Of a DNA stretch of 64,000 nucleotides, positions 8,771 through 17,384 are shown one piece after another (the first letter of the stretch is position 1; each line of letters opens with the position of its first letter). The notes under the pieces are model-generated. The model did no database searches, was not told the origin of the DNA, and saw only the letters and a program-made list of their open reading frames with translations. This DNA comes from Streptomyces fulvoviolaceus (GTDB taxonomy: Bacteria > Actinomycetota > Actinomycetes > Streptomycetales > Streptomycetaceae): the NCBI RefSeq assembly GCF_000718165.1, contig NZ_JOEY01000002.1:343236-407235 (forward strand), written 5' to 3'. The position numbers and the translations under genes are program-made.

Positions 8771-8890
8771 TCAGCCCTTGTGGGCGACGGGGCGACGCTT
8801 CGGGGTGACCTTCTTCGGCGTCTGCTTCTTCGGGGCCGGGGCGGCCTTGCGGGTGGCCTTCTTGACAGGGGTGATCTTGTGGAAGCTCAT
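8771..8890 (-). CDS. Lysine-rich 39-residue mini-protein, copy B
   Basis: This paralog of the 8548-8673 gene reads from ATG 8890 (purine-rich AAAGAGAGAG upstream) to TGA 8771. The product starts MSFHKITPVKKA and ends PKRRPVAHKG, with alternating Ala, Pro, Lys and Thr between. The N-terminal MSFHK[VI]TPVKK and C-terminal KRRPV..KG blocks are shared with copy A while the centres differ in length and sequence. Selection therefore appears to act on the two ends. It is the promoter-proximal gene of the group. Function unknown. Confidence 0.7.
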   Translation of the reverse strand: MSFHKITPVKKATRKAAPAPKKQTPKKVTPKRRPVAHKG

Positions 8891-9083
8891 GCGACTCTCT
8901 CTTTCTTTGCTTTCGTGTCGTTCGCTGTCGACATGGAAAACACTACGGGACGCGAGCACCGGAAAAAGCCAATTCCGCTGAGACCTCGATTAATTGGGGC
9001 TGAGACGAGTTTTCAGACGGTGCCGGGAACCAAACCCGGACTCACACAGGGCTTATTACGGGCAGCGCCGTTCTTCGCCGCTT

Positions 9084-9095
9084 GTTTGTTCACTC
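9084..9095 (+). promoter_or_regulatory. Shared upstream motif GTTTGTTCACTC (copy 1)
   Basis: This 12-mer lies 84 nt before the start codon of the secreted protein at 9180. The identical 12-mer lies 86 nt before the start of the secreted SH3-like protein gene at 12620. Both are followed by a GCTA[GC]AC sequence about 30 nt later and by the same AGGAGCACC ribosome-binding region. It probably marks a common promoter or activator site. Confidence 0.45.
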
Positions 9096-9179
9096 GCCGC
9101 CATCGACACCGAACAACCGAATCCCGCTAGACAGGGGATCGACACACCAACTCTCCGAACCCACGGGGGAAGGAGCACC

Positions 9180-9608
9180 ATGCTCAGGAAGAAGACGACA
9201 GTCACGGCGATGGCACTGGCCGCCGTACTCGGCGGCCTCGGCAGCACGGCGTTCGCCGGGCAGGCATCCGCGGCGGAGTCGGGCGTCCAGGCCACCCAGG
9301 TCGAGTTCGTGCGGATCCAGGCCCAGGTCACCGAGGACGCCGGCTCCGACGAGCCGCGTCTGGAGTGGGACGACCAGCAGTTCTGGTCGGCGACGGACGT
9401 GCTCGAGGGCCAGACCCGGGACATCAACGTCACGCAGCCCTTCCACTCGGCCAGCGGTCTGGTGGAGTTGTGGGAGGACGACGCTCCGGACGACGACGAC
9501 GCGCTCGGCTCGGCGACACTCGCGGCGAGCGACCCGGTCGGCACCGAGAAGGTCCTGGACTTCACGCAGGACGACGCCAACTACAAGCTCACCGTGGTCC
9601 TGCGGTAG
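9180..9608 (+). CDS. Small secreted acidic protein, unknown function
   Basis: The 142-residue protein starts at ATG 9180 with AGGAG 5 nt upstream. A signal peptide covers about residues 1-36 and ends QASAAES. The mature domain is acidic and predicted all-beta (alternating hydrophobic residues in VEFVRIQAQV and YKLTVVLR). It contains a DDAPDDDD cluster that could bind calcium. It converges on the large STAND-WD40 gene, whose stop lies 54 bp downstream on the other strand. The shared upstream motif suggests co-regulation with the secreted SH3-like gene on the far side of that gene. No named family was recognised. Confidence 0.75.
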   Translation: MLRKKTTVTAMALAAVLGGLGSTAFAGQASAAESGVQATQVEFVRIQAQVTEDAGSDEPRLEWDDQQFWSATDVLEGQTRDINVTQPFHSASGLVELWEDDAPDDDDALGSATLAASDPVGTEKVLDFTQDDANYKLTVVLR

Positions 9609-9662
9609 GCGGTAGGGCGGCCCGCCCGTGGGTCGTGGTCCGCGAAGGCTGCGGGCTACGGC

Positions 9663-12476
9663 CTACGGGCACGGCGGCTGATAGGCCAGTCCAGGGAAGT
9701 ACTGGCCCCACTCCGCGCGGCCGATGACCGGCGTGGCCGTGCGGCAGACCCGGTCCGCGACGCGCTCCGGATCCGGGTCCCACAGCAGGGTGACCCAGTC
9801 GTTGGCCCCGCTGAGGAGGGTGCGGCCGTCGGGGGTGAACGCCACCGCGTTGACGTCGGCGGTGTGGCCGGTCAGCGTGGCCCGTTCCTCCGGGTGGCCC
9901 GGCTCGGCCACGTCCCACAGCCGCGCGGTGTGGTCGAGGCTTCCGGTGGCCAGGGTGCGGCCGTCGGGGCTGAAGGCCACCGCGGCGACGGCGCCCGTGT
10001 GGCCGGTGAGCCGCGGGAGCCGCTCGGGGCGGCGGGGGACGGTGACGTCCCACAGCCAGGCCGTGTGGTCGGTGTTGCCGGCGGCCAGGGTGCGGCCGTC
10101 GGGGCTGAAGGCCACGGAGTCGAAGTCGCCGGTGTGCGTCGTGAGTTGGGCGGTCCGTCGCAGGTCGCCGACCGTCCACAGGCGGATGGTGCCGTCGCCG
10201 GCGGTCGCCAGGGTGCGGCCGTCCGGGCTGAAGGCCAGTGACTCGGCGGGACCCGCACGGAGGGCGGGCAGGCGGGCGGGGCGCCGCGGGTCCGTCACGT
10301 CCCACAGCCGTACGGTTCCGTCGCCGTACGCGACGGAGAAGAGGCGGCCGTTCGGGCTGAACGCCGCCGCGTACATCTCGCCCGAGCCCGCACCCTCGTC
10401 CTTGCCCGCGTCCCCGCTGAGCACGGCCAGCGTCCGCGGCCGGTGCGGGTCGGCGAGCGAGCGCAGCCGTACGGTGCGATCCTCGCCGCCGGTGGCCAGC
10501 ACGCGCCCGTCCGGGCGGAACACCACGGGCAACTCACCGCTCTGGCCGGGCAGTTCGGTCGCGTACGGGGTGGCGAAAGTGCTCAGCAGGCTGCCGCGGG
10601 CCTCGACGGTGGGGGCCAGCCGGTAGGCAGCGAGGCTGAGTTGGGCGGACAGCGCGGGATCGGTCGGGCGCAGGGCGGAGGCCTGCTCCGCGACCCGCTG
10701 CGACGTGGCGATGTCGCGCTGCTCGGCGGCCTGGCGCTGGGCCCGTAAGGCGGTGACCCCGGCGGTGGTCGCGAGGACCAGCAGCGCCGTCAGCAGGGCG
10801 ACGAGCCGGTGCAGCCGACGCGCCCGGCGGCGGGCTGCGGCCTGCTCGGCGGCCTCGGCGGCCAGGCTGGCGTCGAGGAACTCCCGTTCCCCCGAGGTGA
10901 GTTGTGGGTCCCGGGCAGCCGCCCAGCCGCGGGCCAGGTCCAGGCGGGACCCGCGGTAGAGGACTCCGGGGTCGCGCCCGAGCGAGTCCCAGGCGTCGGC
11001 GTCCTCGGTGAGCCGGCGGTGGATGCGCAGGCCCTCGCGGTCCTGGGACAGCCAGTCGTGCAGGCGCGGCCAGCGGCGGATCAGCGCCTCATGGGCGATC
11101 TCGATGCCGTCGCGGTCCAGCGTCAGCAGGCGTGCGGCCGCGAGCCGCTCCACGACGGCGGCGGTGTCGGGATCGGCGGTGTCCAGCTCACCGTGCCTGA
11201 TGAGCCGCTTGGTGTCCTCGGTCCCGTCTCCGAGGGCGGTCAGCCGCAGGAACAGGGCCTTGGCCAGGCTCTGCCTCAGGGGAGTCAGGCCGGTGTAGAC
11301 GGTCTCGGCGGTGCGGGCGAGCGCGCCGTCGATGCCGCCGGCCGCCTGGTAGCCGGCCAGGGTCAGGGTGTTGCCGCGTCGGCGCCGCCAGGTCTCCAGC
11401 AGGGCGTGGGACAGCAGCGGCAGGATGCCGACCTGCCCGTACGCCTGTGCCATCAGGTCGGCGAGCAGGGCGTTCTCCAGCGTGCACCGGGCCCGGACGG
11501 CGGGCTGGGTGACGGCCTTCCGTAACTCGTCGGTGGTCATGGGGCCGACCGCGATCTGGGCGTCGTTCATCGCCTCGATCAGCTCCGGGTGGCTCGTGCA
11601 GTGGGCGTAGAAGTCGGCGCGCACACCGAGCACGACCCGGCAGCGGCTGTTCTCGGCCCGTGCGGCCGTGACGAGCGCGTCGATGAACCGGGTGCGCTCG
11701 GCCGGGTCGCGGCACAAGGTGAAGGTTTCCTCGAACTGGTCGACCACCAGCAGCAGTTCGGCCCCTTCGGGCCGCTCGGCCAGCGCCTGCCGCAGCGTCC
11801 GGTGCAGGGCCCGCCGGTCGGCGGTCAGCTCGGCGAGCAGCGGCCCGGATGCGCGGCCGGTGATGCGGGCGAGCTGGATCGCGCACTCCTCCAGCGGATG
11901 CGGTCCGGGCACGAACAGCACCGCCTCCCGCTCCCCGCCCGCGGAGCCCGCAGAGCCCACAGAGCCCTCGGCCCCGGATCGCCAGCGCGGCAGCAGACCC
12001 GCGCGCAGCAGCGAGGACTTCCCCACGCCCGAGGCGCCGAAGACGGCCGTGAACCGCTCCCGGGACAGCCGGGCGGTCAACTCCTCGACCAGCCGCTCGC
12101 GGCCGAAGAAGCGGTCGGCGTCCTCGGCCTGGAACGCCGCGAGTCCCGCGTACGGCGGCGGATCGTCACCGTCCTCGCGGACCTCCCCCGCCGCCTCGTC
12201 CCGGTCGTCTGCCAGCTCGGCGGCCACCGCGTGCCAGCGCCGTTCCCACTCCTCGACGTCGCCGTCGCACCCGCGTGCATACGCGAGGGCCACCGCGAGG
12301 CTCGGCAGCTTACGGCCGCCCGCGGCCTCCGAGAGCGTCGCCGCCGAGTAGTGCACGCGCCCGGCGAGCTCGCGATACGTCGGGCTGCCGGCCTTCTTCC
12401 GTAACCGCCGCAGGTCGGCGGCGAACTCCAGGAGCACGCCGTCGCCCTCGTCCAGCGGGCGCTCCGAACGTGGCAT
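9663..12476 (-). CDS. HTH - STAND ATPase - WD40 repeat protein
   Basis: The protein has 937 residues. Residues about 10-75 form an XRE-type helix-turn-helix (YRELAGRVHYSAATLSEAA). Residues about 115-300 form an nSTAND-type NTPase with Walker A FGASGVGKSSLLRAGL and Walker B LLLVVDQFEETF. A helical region follows, then one membrane segment near residues 560-580 (LLTALLVLATTAGV). The C-terminal 330 residues are about seven WD40 blades, most containing FSPDGRTLA and RLWDV. STAND proteins act as ligand-triggered switches that oligomerise on NTP binding, with the WD40 propeller as sensor. Such proteins are abundant in Streptomyces, and some STAND families act in phage defence. No effector domain other than the HTH is visible, so a regulatory role is equally likely. 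Confidence 0.85.
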   Translation of the reverse strand: MPRSERPLDEGDGVLLEFAADLRRLRKKAGSPTYRELAGRVHYSAATLSEAAGGRKLPSLAVALAYARGCDGDVEEWERRWHAVAAELADDRDEAAGEVREDGDDPPPYAGLAAFQAEDADRFFGRERLVEELTARLSRERFTAVFGASGVGKSSLLRAGLLPRWRSGAEGSVGSAGSAGGEREAVLFVPGPHPLEECAIQLARITGRASGPLLAELTADRRALHRTLRQALAERPEGAELLLVVDQFEETFTLCRDPAERTRFIDALVTAARAENSRCRVVLGVRADFYAHCTSHPELIEAMNDAQIAVGPMTTDELRKAVTQPAVRARCTLENALLADLMAQAYGQVGILPLLSHALLETWRRRRGNTLTLAGYQAAGGIDGALARTAETVYTGLTPLRQSLAKALFLRLTALGDGTEDTKRLIRHGELDTADPDTAAVVERLAAARLLTLDRDGIEIAHEALIRRWPRLHDWLSQDREGLRIHRRLTEDADAWDSLGRDPGVLYRGSRLDLARGWAAARDPQLTSGEREFLDASLAAEAAEQAAARRRARRLHRLVALLTALLVLATTAGVTALRAQRQAAEQRDIATSQRVAEQASALRPTDPALSAQLSLAAYRLAPTVEARGSLLSTFATPYATELPGQSGELPVVFRPDGRVLATGGEDRTVRLRSLADPHRPRTLAVLSGDAGKDEGAGSGEMYAAAFSPNGRLFSVAYGDGTVRLWDVTDPRRPARLPALRAGPAESLAFSPDGRTLATAGDGTIRLWTVGDLRRTAQLTTHTGDFDSVAFSPDGRTLAAGNTDHTAWLWDVTVPRRPERLPRLTGHTGAVAAVAFSPDGRTLATGSLDHTARLWDVAEPGHPEERATLTGHTADVNAVAFTPDGRTLLSGANDWVTLLWDPDPERVADRVCRTATPVIGRAEWGQYFPGLAYQPPCP

Positions 12477-12521
12477 CTGCCTGTCCTCCCCCGATCGGAC
12501 AGATCCGATTGTTCAGGACTC

Positions 12522-12533
12522 GTTTGTTCACTC
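12522..12533 (+). promoter_or_regulatory. Shared upstream motif GTTTGTTCACTC (copy 2)
   Basis: This 12-mer is identical to the one at 9084-9095 and lies at nearly the same distance (86 nt) from the start codon of its gene. It sits in the divergent region between the STAND gene and the secreted SH3-like gene. Confidence 0.45.
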
Positions 12534-12619
12534 ACCGACGCCCGAAACCAATCAACACAACTGCGCTACACACGACTTCGGAACCACCAATCCGTCACCG
12601 CCAGCACCCGAGGAGCACC

Positions 12620-13003
12620 GTGAAATCCAGGTCAGCAACGCTGAGGACACTCGCCGGCGCCGCGGCCGTCGCCGGAGGCATCGTCCTTTCCGCACCGGCC
12701 GCACCGGCGAGCGCGACGCCCGCAGGCCCCGCTTCGGAGATCGTCGAGGTGGGCACCTGGGCCGTACCCGCCCTGGCCGTCCGGGACAGTCCCGGGTGGC
12801 CGGGAGGACAGCCCGGGAACGCGATCGGGCAGCTCGAGTCCGGGGACCGCGCCGTCGCCGACTGCTTCGTCCCGGACGGTGCGACGGTCACGCAGTGGGG
12901 GCGCACCCAGTCGGACTGGGTCAAGATCCGGTGGGGCGGGACGAACACCGGCTGGCTGTGGGGCGGCGGGCTCAAGCCGTACCCGATCCTTCCCCAGTGC
13001 TAG
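12620..13003 (+). CDS. Secreted SH3-like (bacterial SH3b) protein
   Basis: The 127-residue protein starts with GTG 12620, with AGGAG 5 nt upstream. The signal peptide (about residues 1-37) ends PASATPAG. The mature part holds one small domain with two cysteines and the pattern LAVRDSPG ... WVKIRWGGTNTGWLWGGGL, typical of SH3b domains that bind cell-wall peptides. It diverges from the STAND gene (143-bp spacer) and converges with the LmeA-like gene. A cell-envelope binding role is inferred from the domain alone. Confidence 0.7.
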   Translation: MKSRSATLRTLAGAAAVAGGIVLSAPAAPASATPAGPASEIVEVGTWAVPALAVRDSPGWPGGQPGNAIGQLESGDRAVADCFVPDGATVTQWGRTQSDWVKIRWGGTNTGWLWGGGLKPYPILPQC

Positions 13004-13013
13004 TGCCCCAGTG

Positions 13014-14207
13014 CTAGTCGGAGCGCCCGACCGCCAGCCCGGCCCCCTCGATCCGCACCCTGATCCCGTCCTTCTCCACCCGCACGTCCCGCAGCCGCAG
13101 TTCACCGCTCGGCGGCTCGGGGAGCTGGAAGGCCAGGGAGAGGCGGTCGGCGAGGACGGGGCGGGTCAGGCGGGTCAGGGCGTCCAGTAGAGCCGGGTCG
13201 AAGCCGAGACGCTGGAGCAGGTCGGGGTTCTCCACGGCCACGTCGACGAGGTTGAGGCCCATGGCCTGCCGTACGAAGTCGGGTCGGCCGGTGAGACGGG
13301 ACAGCGCGGCGTCGGAGCGCAGCGCGTCACGCACGGTGGAGTCGGGCACGCCCAGCGCCCGCACCACCGACGGAACCGCCAGCAGTGCCTTCGCCTTGCG
13401 GGTCTCGTGGGTCAGGGCCGCCGCGGCGTCTCGGGTCAGGTGCAGCCCTTGGGAGGCACGGGTGCCGGGGCGGTACGTGGCCAAGTCCCCGATGTCCAGG
13501 CGCATTCCGCCGATCTGCGTGTCGATGCCCCGGCCGCCGTCGCGCCGGATGCGCGCGTCGGCCCGCAGCCGCAGGTCGTGTCCGGCCACCGGCAGCGTGC
13601 CGCGGGCCAGGATCCGGTCCCGGCCCTGTCCCGTGAACGTGACCTGGGACGCGCCGAGTTCACGGTTCAGGTCGTCGAAGGCGAGCAGGACGTCGCCGTC
13701 GAGCCGGGGAATCCCCGCGCCCCGTACGGCGGTCGGCCCGTCCGCGTGCAGCCGTATGTCGTGCGCGGTCGCCGTCACCCGGGCCAGCGAGACCCGGTCC
13801 GCGGCGACGTCCGGCACGGTCACCCGCACCGAGTCCAGCCGCTCGTCGGCGACCTGGGTGAGGAAGGGGAACCCGCCGATCTCCACCTCGGGAGCGGCGC
13901 TCAGCTTCAACTGGTCCTCGAGCGTGTCCGCCGCGCGGTGTTCGGCGTAGAGCAGGGCCCAGCGGTCGGCGAGGACGAGGAAGGCGGCCAGGGTGAGGAG
14001 ACCGCAGACCGCCTTCAGGGCGAGCGGGAGACCGGCGAACCGCCCTCGCCGCCGACGGCGGCTGCGGCCGTGATGGGGCGGGGTCCAGGGTTCGTCGTCC
14101 GGCAGGTCCTCGTGGAGGACCTCCTCCAGTGGGCCGTCGTCGAGGGCGCCGAGCTCCTCGTACGGGTTTGAGTAGGTGTGCGGCGATATGTGGTGGGGGG
14201 CACGCAT
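13014..14207 (-). CDS. LmeA-like (DUF2993) phospholipid-binding protein
   Basis: The 397-residue protein has an acidic, Pro-rich cytoplasmic N-terminus (about 1-60) and a single membrane anchor (about 62-85, LALKAVCGLLTLAAFLVLA). The DUF2993 domain follows, recognisable from YAEHRAADTLEDQL, the EVEIGGFPFLTQ motif and the LDSVRVTVPDV strand. In mycobacteria the homologous LmeA is a cell-envelope lipid-binding protein needed for lipoglycan maturation. The streptomycete role is not established. The gene converges with the SH3-like gene and has its own start at ATG 14207. Confidence 0.8.
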   Translation of the reverse strand: MRAPHHISPHTYSNPYEELGALDDGPLEEVLHEDLPDDEPWTPPHHGRSRRRRRGRFAGLPLALKAVCGLLTLAAFLVLADRWALLYAEHRAADTLEDQLKLSAAPEVEIGGFPFLTQVADERLDSVRVTVPDVAADRVSLARVTATAHDIRLHADGPTAVRGAGIPRLDGDVLLAFDDLNRELGASQVTFTGQGRDRILARGTLPVAGHDLRLRADARIRRDGGRGIDTQIGGMRLDIGDLATYRPGTRASQGLHLTRDAAAALTHETRKAKALLAVPSVVRALGVPDSTVRDALRSDAALSRLTGRPDFVRQAMGLNLVDVAVENPDLLQRLGFDPALLDALTRLTRPVLADRLSLAFQLPEPPSGELRLRDVRVEKDGIRVRIEGAGLAVGRSD

Positions 14208-14313
14208 CGATCCATACGACCATGCACGTGCCCCCCACCCGCAACCTCAACCGGAGGTATGCGACTCAGCTCACGATCTACCGAGCGATCTGCTGAGGGA
14301 TCTGCTGAGCGAT

Positions 14314-16125
14314 CTACTGAACGACCGTGATCCGGTTCGCCACCGGCGGCGCGATCGGGCTCGTCGCCGTGGAGTTGGCCGTCAGGTACTGCTGCAGCGC
14401 CGCCAGGTCGTCCCCGCCGACCAGGTCGTTGGTGCCCTGGCCCAGCGTGGTGATGCCGTCGCCGCCGCCCGCGAGGAAGCTGTTCGTCGCGACGCGGTAG
14501 GTGGCCGCCGGGTCGATGGCCGCACCGTTCAGCTGGATGGAGTCGACGACGATCCGCTCCGCGCCGGCCTTCGTCAGGTCCAGCGTGTACGTCAGACCGG
14601 AGGACGGCTGCAGGATCTTCGGCGAGGCCGCGTTCGTGCCGCTCACCTGCTCCTGGAGGACCTGGATCAGCTGGGCGCCGGTGAAGTCCTGCAGGTTCAC
14701 GGTGTTGGAGAACGGCTGCACGGTGAAGCCCTCGGCGTAGGTCACCACGCCGTCGCCTTCCGTCCCCTTGGCCGCGTAGGTGAGGCCCGCCCGGACGCCG
14801 CCCGGGTTCATCAGCGCGAGGTCGGTCTCGGGGTCGAGCTCCTTGCCGTACGCGAGTTGCGCGTCGGCGATGAGGTCACCCATCGGCGACTCGGTGCCGG
14901 TGCTCGGGATGTCGGCAGAGATGTAGCCGATCGCGCGGTTGCCGATGGGCGCCGCGAGGGTGTTCCACTTGCTGATCAGCGCGGTCATGTCCGCCGCCTT
15001 GTCGACGGTCCGGGTGACCACGTGGTTCGCCGATGCGACGGACGTACGGGCGATGTCGCCGGTCCAACGGTCGTACGTCAGCGTCGTGTCCGTGTAGAGA
15101 CGGCCGAAGGACGCGGCCGAGGTGACCGTGCGCGGGTTGCCCGCCGGGTCGTTGATCGTGCACGCGTACGCCGCATGGGTGTGGCCGGTGACCAGCGCGT
15201 CCACCTGCGGGGTGATGTTCTCGGCGATGTCGACGATCGGACCGGAGATGCCGTCGCCGGCGCCGGGCGCGTCACAGTCGTAGTTGTACGCGGAGGACGC
15301 CGGGGCGCCCCCCTCGTGGATGAGGGCCACGATCGACTTCACGCCCTGGCGTTGCAGCTCCTTGGCGTACTTGTTGATCGTCTCGACCTCGTCCTTGAAC
15401 TTGAGGCCCTTGACGCCCTCGGCGGAGACGACACCCGGGGTGTCCTCCAGGGTCACGCCGATGAAGCCGACCTTGACGCCGTTCTTCTTCCAGACCCAGT
15501 AGGGCTTGAGGATCGGCTTGCCGGTCTTCTCGTTCAGGACGTTGGCCGCGAGGTACGGGAAGTTCGCCCCTTCGAACTCCTCGTCCGTGTAGCAGCCGGC
15601 GGTCGGGTGACAGCCGCCCTTCTGCAGACGGGCCAGTTCGACCGCGCCCTCGTCGAACTCGTGGTTGCCGACGCTGGTCACGTCCAGGTCGAGCCCGTTC
15701 AGCGCCTCGATGGTGGGCTCGTCGTGGAAGAGACCCGAGATCAGCGGCGAGGCGCCGACCATGTCGCCACCGGCGGCGGTGATGGAGTAGGCGTTGCCCT
15801 TGCGGGCCTCGCGCAGGTGGGTGGCGAGGTACTCGACACCACCGGCGTCGATGGTCTTCGTCGTCCCGTCGGCCTGGAGCTCGGTGACACGGCCGGACGA
15901 ACCGGACGGCGCCTCCAGGTTGCCGTGCAGGTCGTTGAAGGACAGCAGTTGTACGTCCTGGTAGCGACTCGTGTGGCCACCGGGCTTGCCCTTGCTCTCG
16001 CCCGCGCTCGCGCTGCCCGGCAGCGCGGCGGCGAGGGCGCCGGCGGTGGCGAGACCGGCGGCTGCGGCCACCAGACGGTACGTACGACGTCTGCGGCGCT
16101 GGTGCGGCTGGGATATGGCTGGCAT
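14314..16125 (-). CDS. Secreted 5'-nucleotidase / metallophosphoesterase (UshA-like)
   Basis: The protein has 603 residues. The signal peptide carries an RRRRR tract and a hydrophobic core (about 10-42). The N-terminal metallophosphoesterase domain has LLSFNDLHGNLE, GGDMVGASP, VGNHEFDEG and TGHTHAAYAC, which supply the two-metal site. The C-terminal 5_nucleotid_C domain (about 375-580) binds the nucleotide and contains NPGGVRAGL and GGGDGI. It hydrolyses extracellular nucleotides to nucleosides and phosphate, which fits a phosphate-scavenging role near the Pst/ppk block. Two 11-nt-spaced direct repeats upstream (16215-16233) may be a PhoP site. Confidence 0.88.
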   Translation of the reverse strand: MPAISQPHQRRRRRTYRLVAAAAGLATAGALAAALPGSASAGESKGKPGGHTSRYQDVQLLSFNDLHGNLEAPSGSSGRVTELQADGTTKTIDAGGVEYLATHLREARKGNAYSITAAGGDMVGASPLISGLFHDEPTIEALNGLDLDVTSVGNHEFDEGAVELARLQKGGCHPTAGCYTDEEFEGANFPYLAANVLNEKTGKPILKPYWVWKKNGVKVGFIGVTLEDTPGVVSAEGVKGLKFKDEVETINKYAKELQRQGVKSIVALIHEGGAPASSAYNYDCDAPGAGDGISGPIVDIAENITPQVDALVTGHTHAAYACTINDPAGNPRTVTSAASFGRLYTDTTLTYDRWTGDIARTSVASANHVVTRTVDKAADMTALISKWNTLAAPIGNRAIGYISADIPSTGTESPMGDLIADAQLAYGKELDPETDLALMNPGGVRAGLTYAAKGTEGDGVVTYAEGFTVQPFSNTVNLQDFTGAQLIQVLQEQVSGTNAASPKILQPSSGLTYTLDLTKAGAERIVVDSIQLNGAAIDPAATYRVATNSFLAGGGDGITTLGQGTNDLVGGDDLAALQQYLTANSTATSPIAPPVANRITVVQ

Positions 16126-16214
16126 ACGCCCCCCTGTGCTTCTTCTGATTCGGGTGAGGAAGTGGCCCCGTCCCGGCGCAGCCTAGGGTCAACGCGCGTA
16201 GCGCGACAGAGGTT

Positions 16215-16233
16215 TCCTGGTTACATCCTGGTT
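16215..16233 (-). promoter_or_regulatory. Direct repeats at 11-nt spacing, possible PhoP site
   Basis: On the plus strand TCCTGGTT occurs at 16215-16222 and again at 16226-16233, exactly 11 nt apart. That is the periodicity of streptomycete PHO-box units, although the bases differ from the GTTCACC consensus. The repeats lie about 90 nt before the 5'-nucleotidase start. Confidence 0.35.
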
Positions 16234-16280
16234 GCTTCTTTGCCGCCACTTTGCCCGGACCTCCCCTTACCCTCGTACGC

Positions 16281-17207
16281 ATGACCAGCGACGACACCGC
16301 ACACCCCGGCATCCCCCGCTCGATCGAGACCCACTCCGAGCTCACCCCGGAACGAACCGAGTCGGTCCTCGCGCTGCTGGCGGAGGCGGCGGGGAACGAC
16401 GGTCAGCAGGCGGTGTCGGAACAGGGCCGGCTACAACTGCGGGGCGGCCCGCGCGAGGGCGTGTCCCATTTGCTCCTTTCTGTGGGCCCCGAACTGGTCG
16501 GCTACGCACAGCTGGAGGACACGGACCCGGTGGAGGCGCCGGCGGCGGAACTGGTCGTGCACCCCGCGCACCGGGGCCACGGGCACGGCCGGGCGCTGGG
16601 CTCGGCCCTGCTGGCCGCCTCCGGCAAGCGGCTGCGGGTGTGGGCCCACGGCGGCCACTCCGCCGCCCGCCATCTGGCCCAGGTCCTGGGCCTGACCCTC
16701 TTCCGTGAACTACGGCAGATGCGGCGCCCGTTGACGGACCTGAACCTGCCCGAGCCGGTGCTGCCGGAGGGCGTGACGGTACGGACCTTCGTCCCCGGCT
16801 CGGACGACGCGTCCTGGCTCGCGGTGAACGCGGCCGCCTTCGCCCACCACCCCGAGCAGGGCTCCCTGGTCCAACGGGACCTGGACGACCGTGTCGCCCA
16901 ACCGTGGTTCGACCCGGCCGGCTTCTTCCTGGCCTTCCGGGGCGACGAACTGATCGGCTTCCACTGGACCAAGGTCCACGCGGAGGAGCGGATCGGCGAG
17001 GTGTACGTCCTGGGCGTCCGCCCGGGCGCCCAGGGCGGCGGCCTCGGCAAGTCCCTCACGACGATCGGCCTGCGCCACCTCGCCGCGCAGGGCCTGCCCA
17101 CGGCGATGCTGTACGTCGACGCCGACAACAAGGCGGCGGTGTCGGTGTACGAACGCCTGGGCTTCACGACGTACGAGACGGACCTGATGTACCGCACGGA
17201 GACGTGA
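16281..17207 (+). CDS. mshD: Mycothiol synthase
   Basis: The 308-residue protein is built of two GNAT acetyltransferase domains (about 1-150 and 155-305). The second has the acetyl-CoA loop VRPGAQGGGLGKSLT and the AVSVYERLGF motif. It transfers acetyl from acetyl-CoA to Cys-GlcN-Ins in the last step of mycothiol synthesis, the main thiol of actinobacteria. The start at ATG 16281 was chosen because MTSDDTAHPG fits family N-termini, and the longer frame has no ribosome-binding site. It diverges from the 5'-nucleotidase and is followed by a repeat-rich spacer. Confidence 0.9.
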   Translation: MTSDDTAHPGIPRSIETHSELTPERTESVLALLAEAAGNDGQQAVSEQGRLQLRGGPREGVSHLLLSVGPELVGYAQLEDTDPVEAPAAELVVHPAHRGHGHGRALGSALLAASGKRLRVWAHGGHSAARHLAQVLGLTLFRELRQMRRPLTDLNLPEPVLPEGVTVRTFVPGSDDASWLAVNAAAFAHHPEQGSLVQRDLDDRVAQPWFDPAGFFLAFRGDELIGFHWTKVHAEERIGEVYVLGVRPGAQGGGLGKSLTTIGLRHLAAQGLPTAMLYVDADNKAAVSVYERLGFTTYETDLMYRTET

Positions 17208-17384
17208 CGGGCGCTCCGCTGGAAGCGCGGCGCATCGGCTGCGGGTGCGTCGTGGCTGGTCGCTCCCCCACTCTCGGCTGCGCTCGAGCGGGGGGACCCC
17301 CATCGCGGCGGAGCCGCACATCGATACAGCCCCGCGCCCCTCAACAGGGCGCTGTACCACCGCATCCGACTTCACCGGCCCTGC
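17208..17384. repeat. Streptomycete intergenic repeat between convergent genes
   Basis: The spacer carries a hairpin-forming repeat at about 17263-17304 (CTCGGCTGCGCTCGAGCGGG followed by GGGACCCCCATC). A near-identical copy is at 21592-21632. It is followed by a GCCCCGCGCCCCT tract, another common streptomycete terminator-like sequence. No gene is present. Confidence 0.6.
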
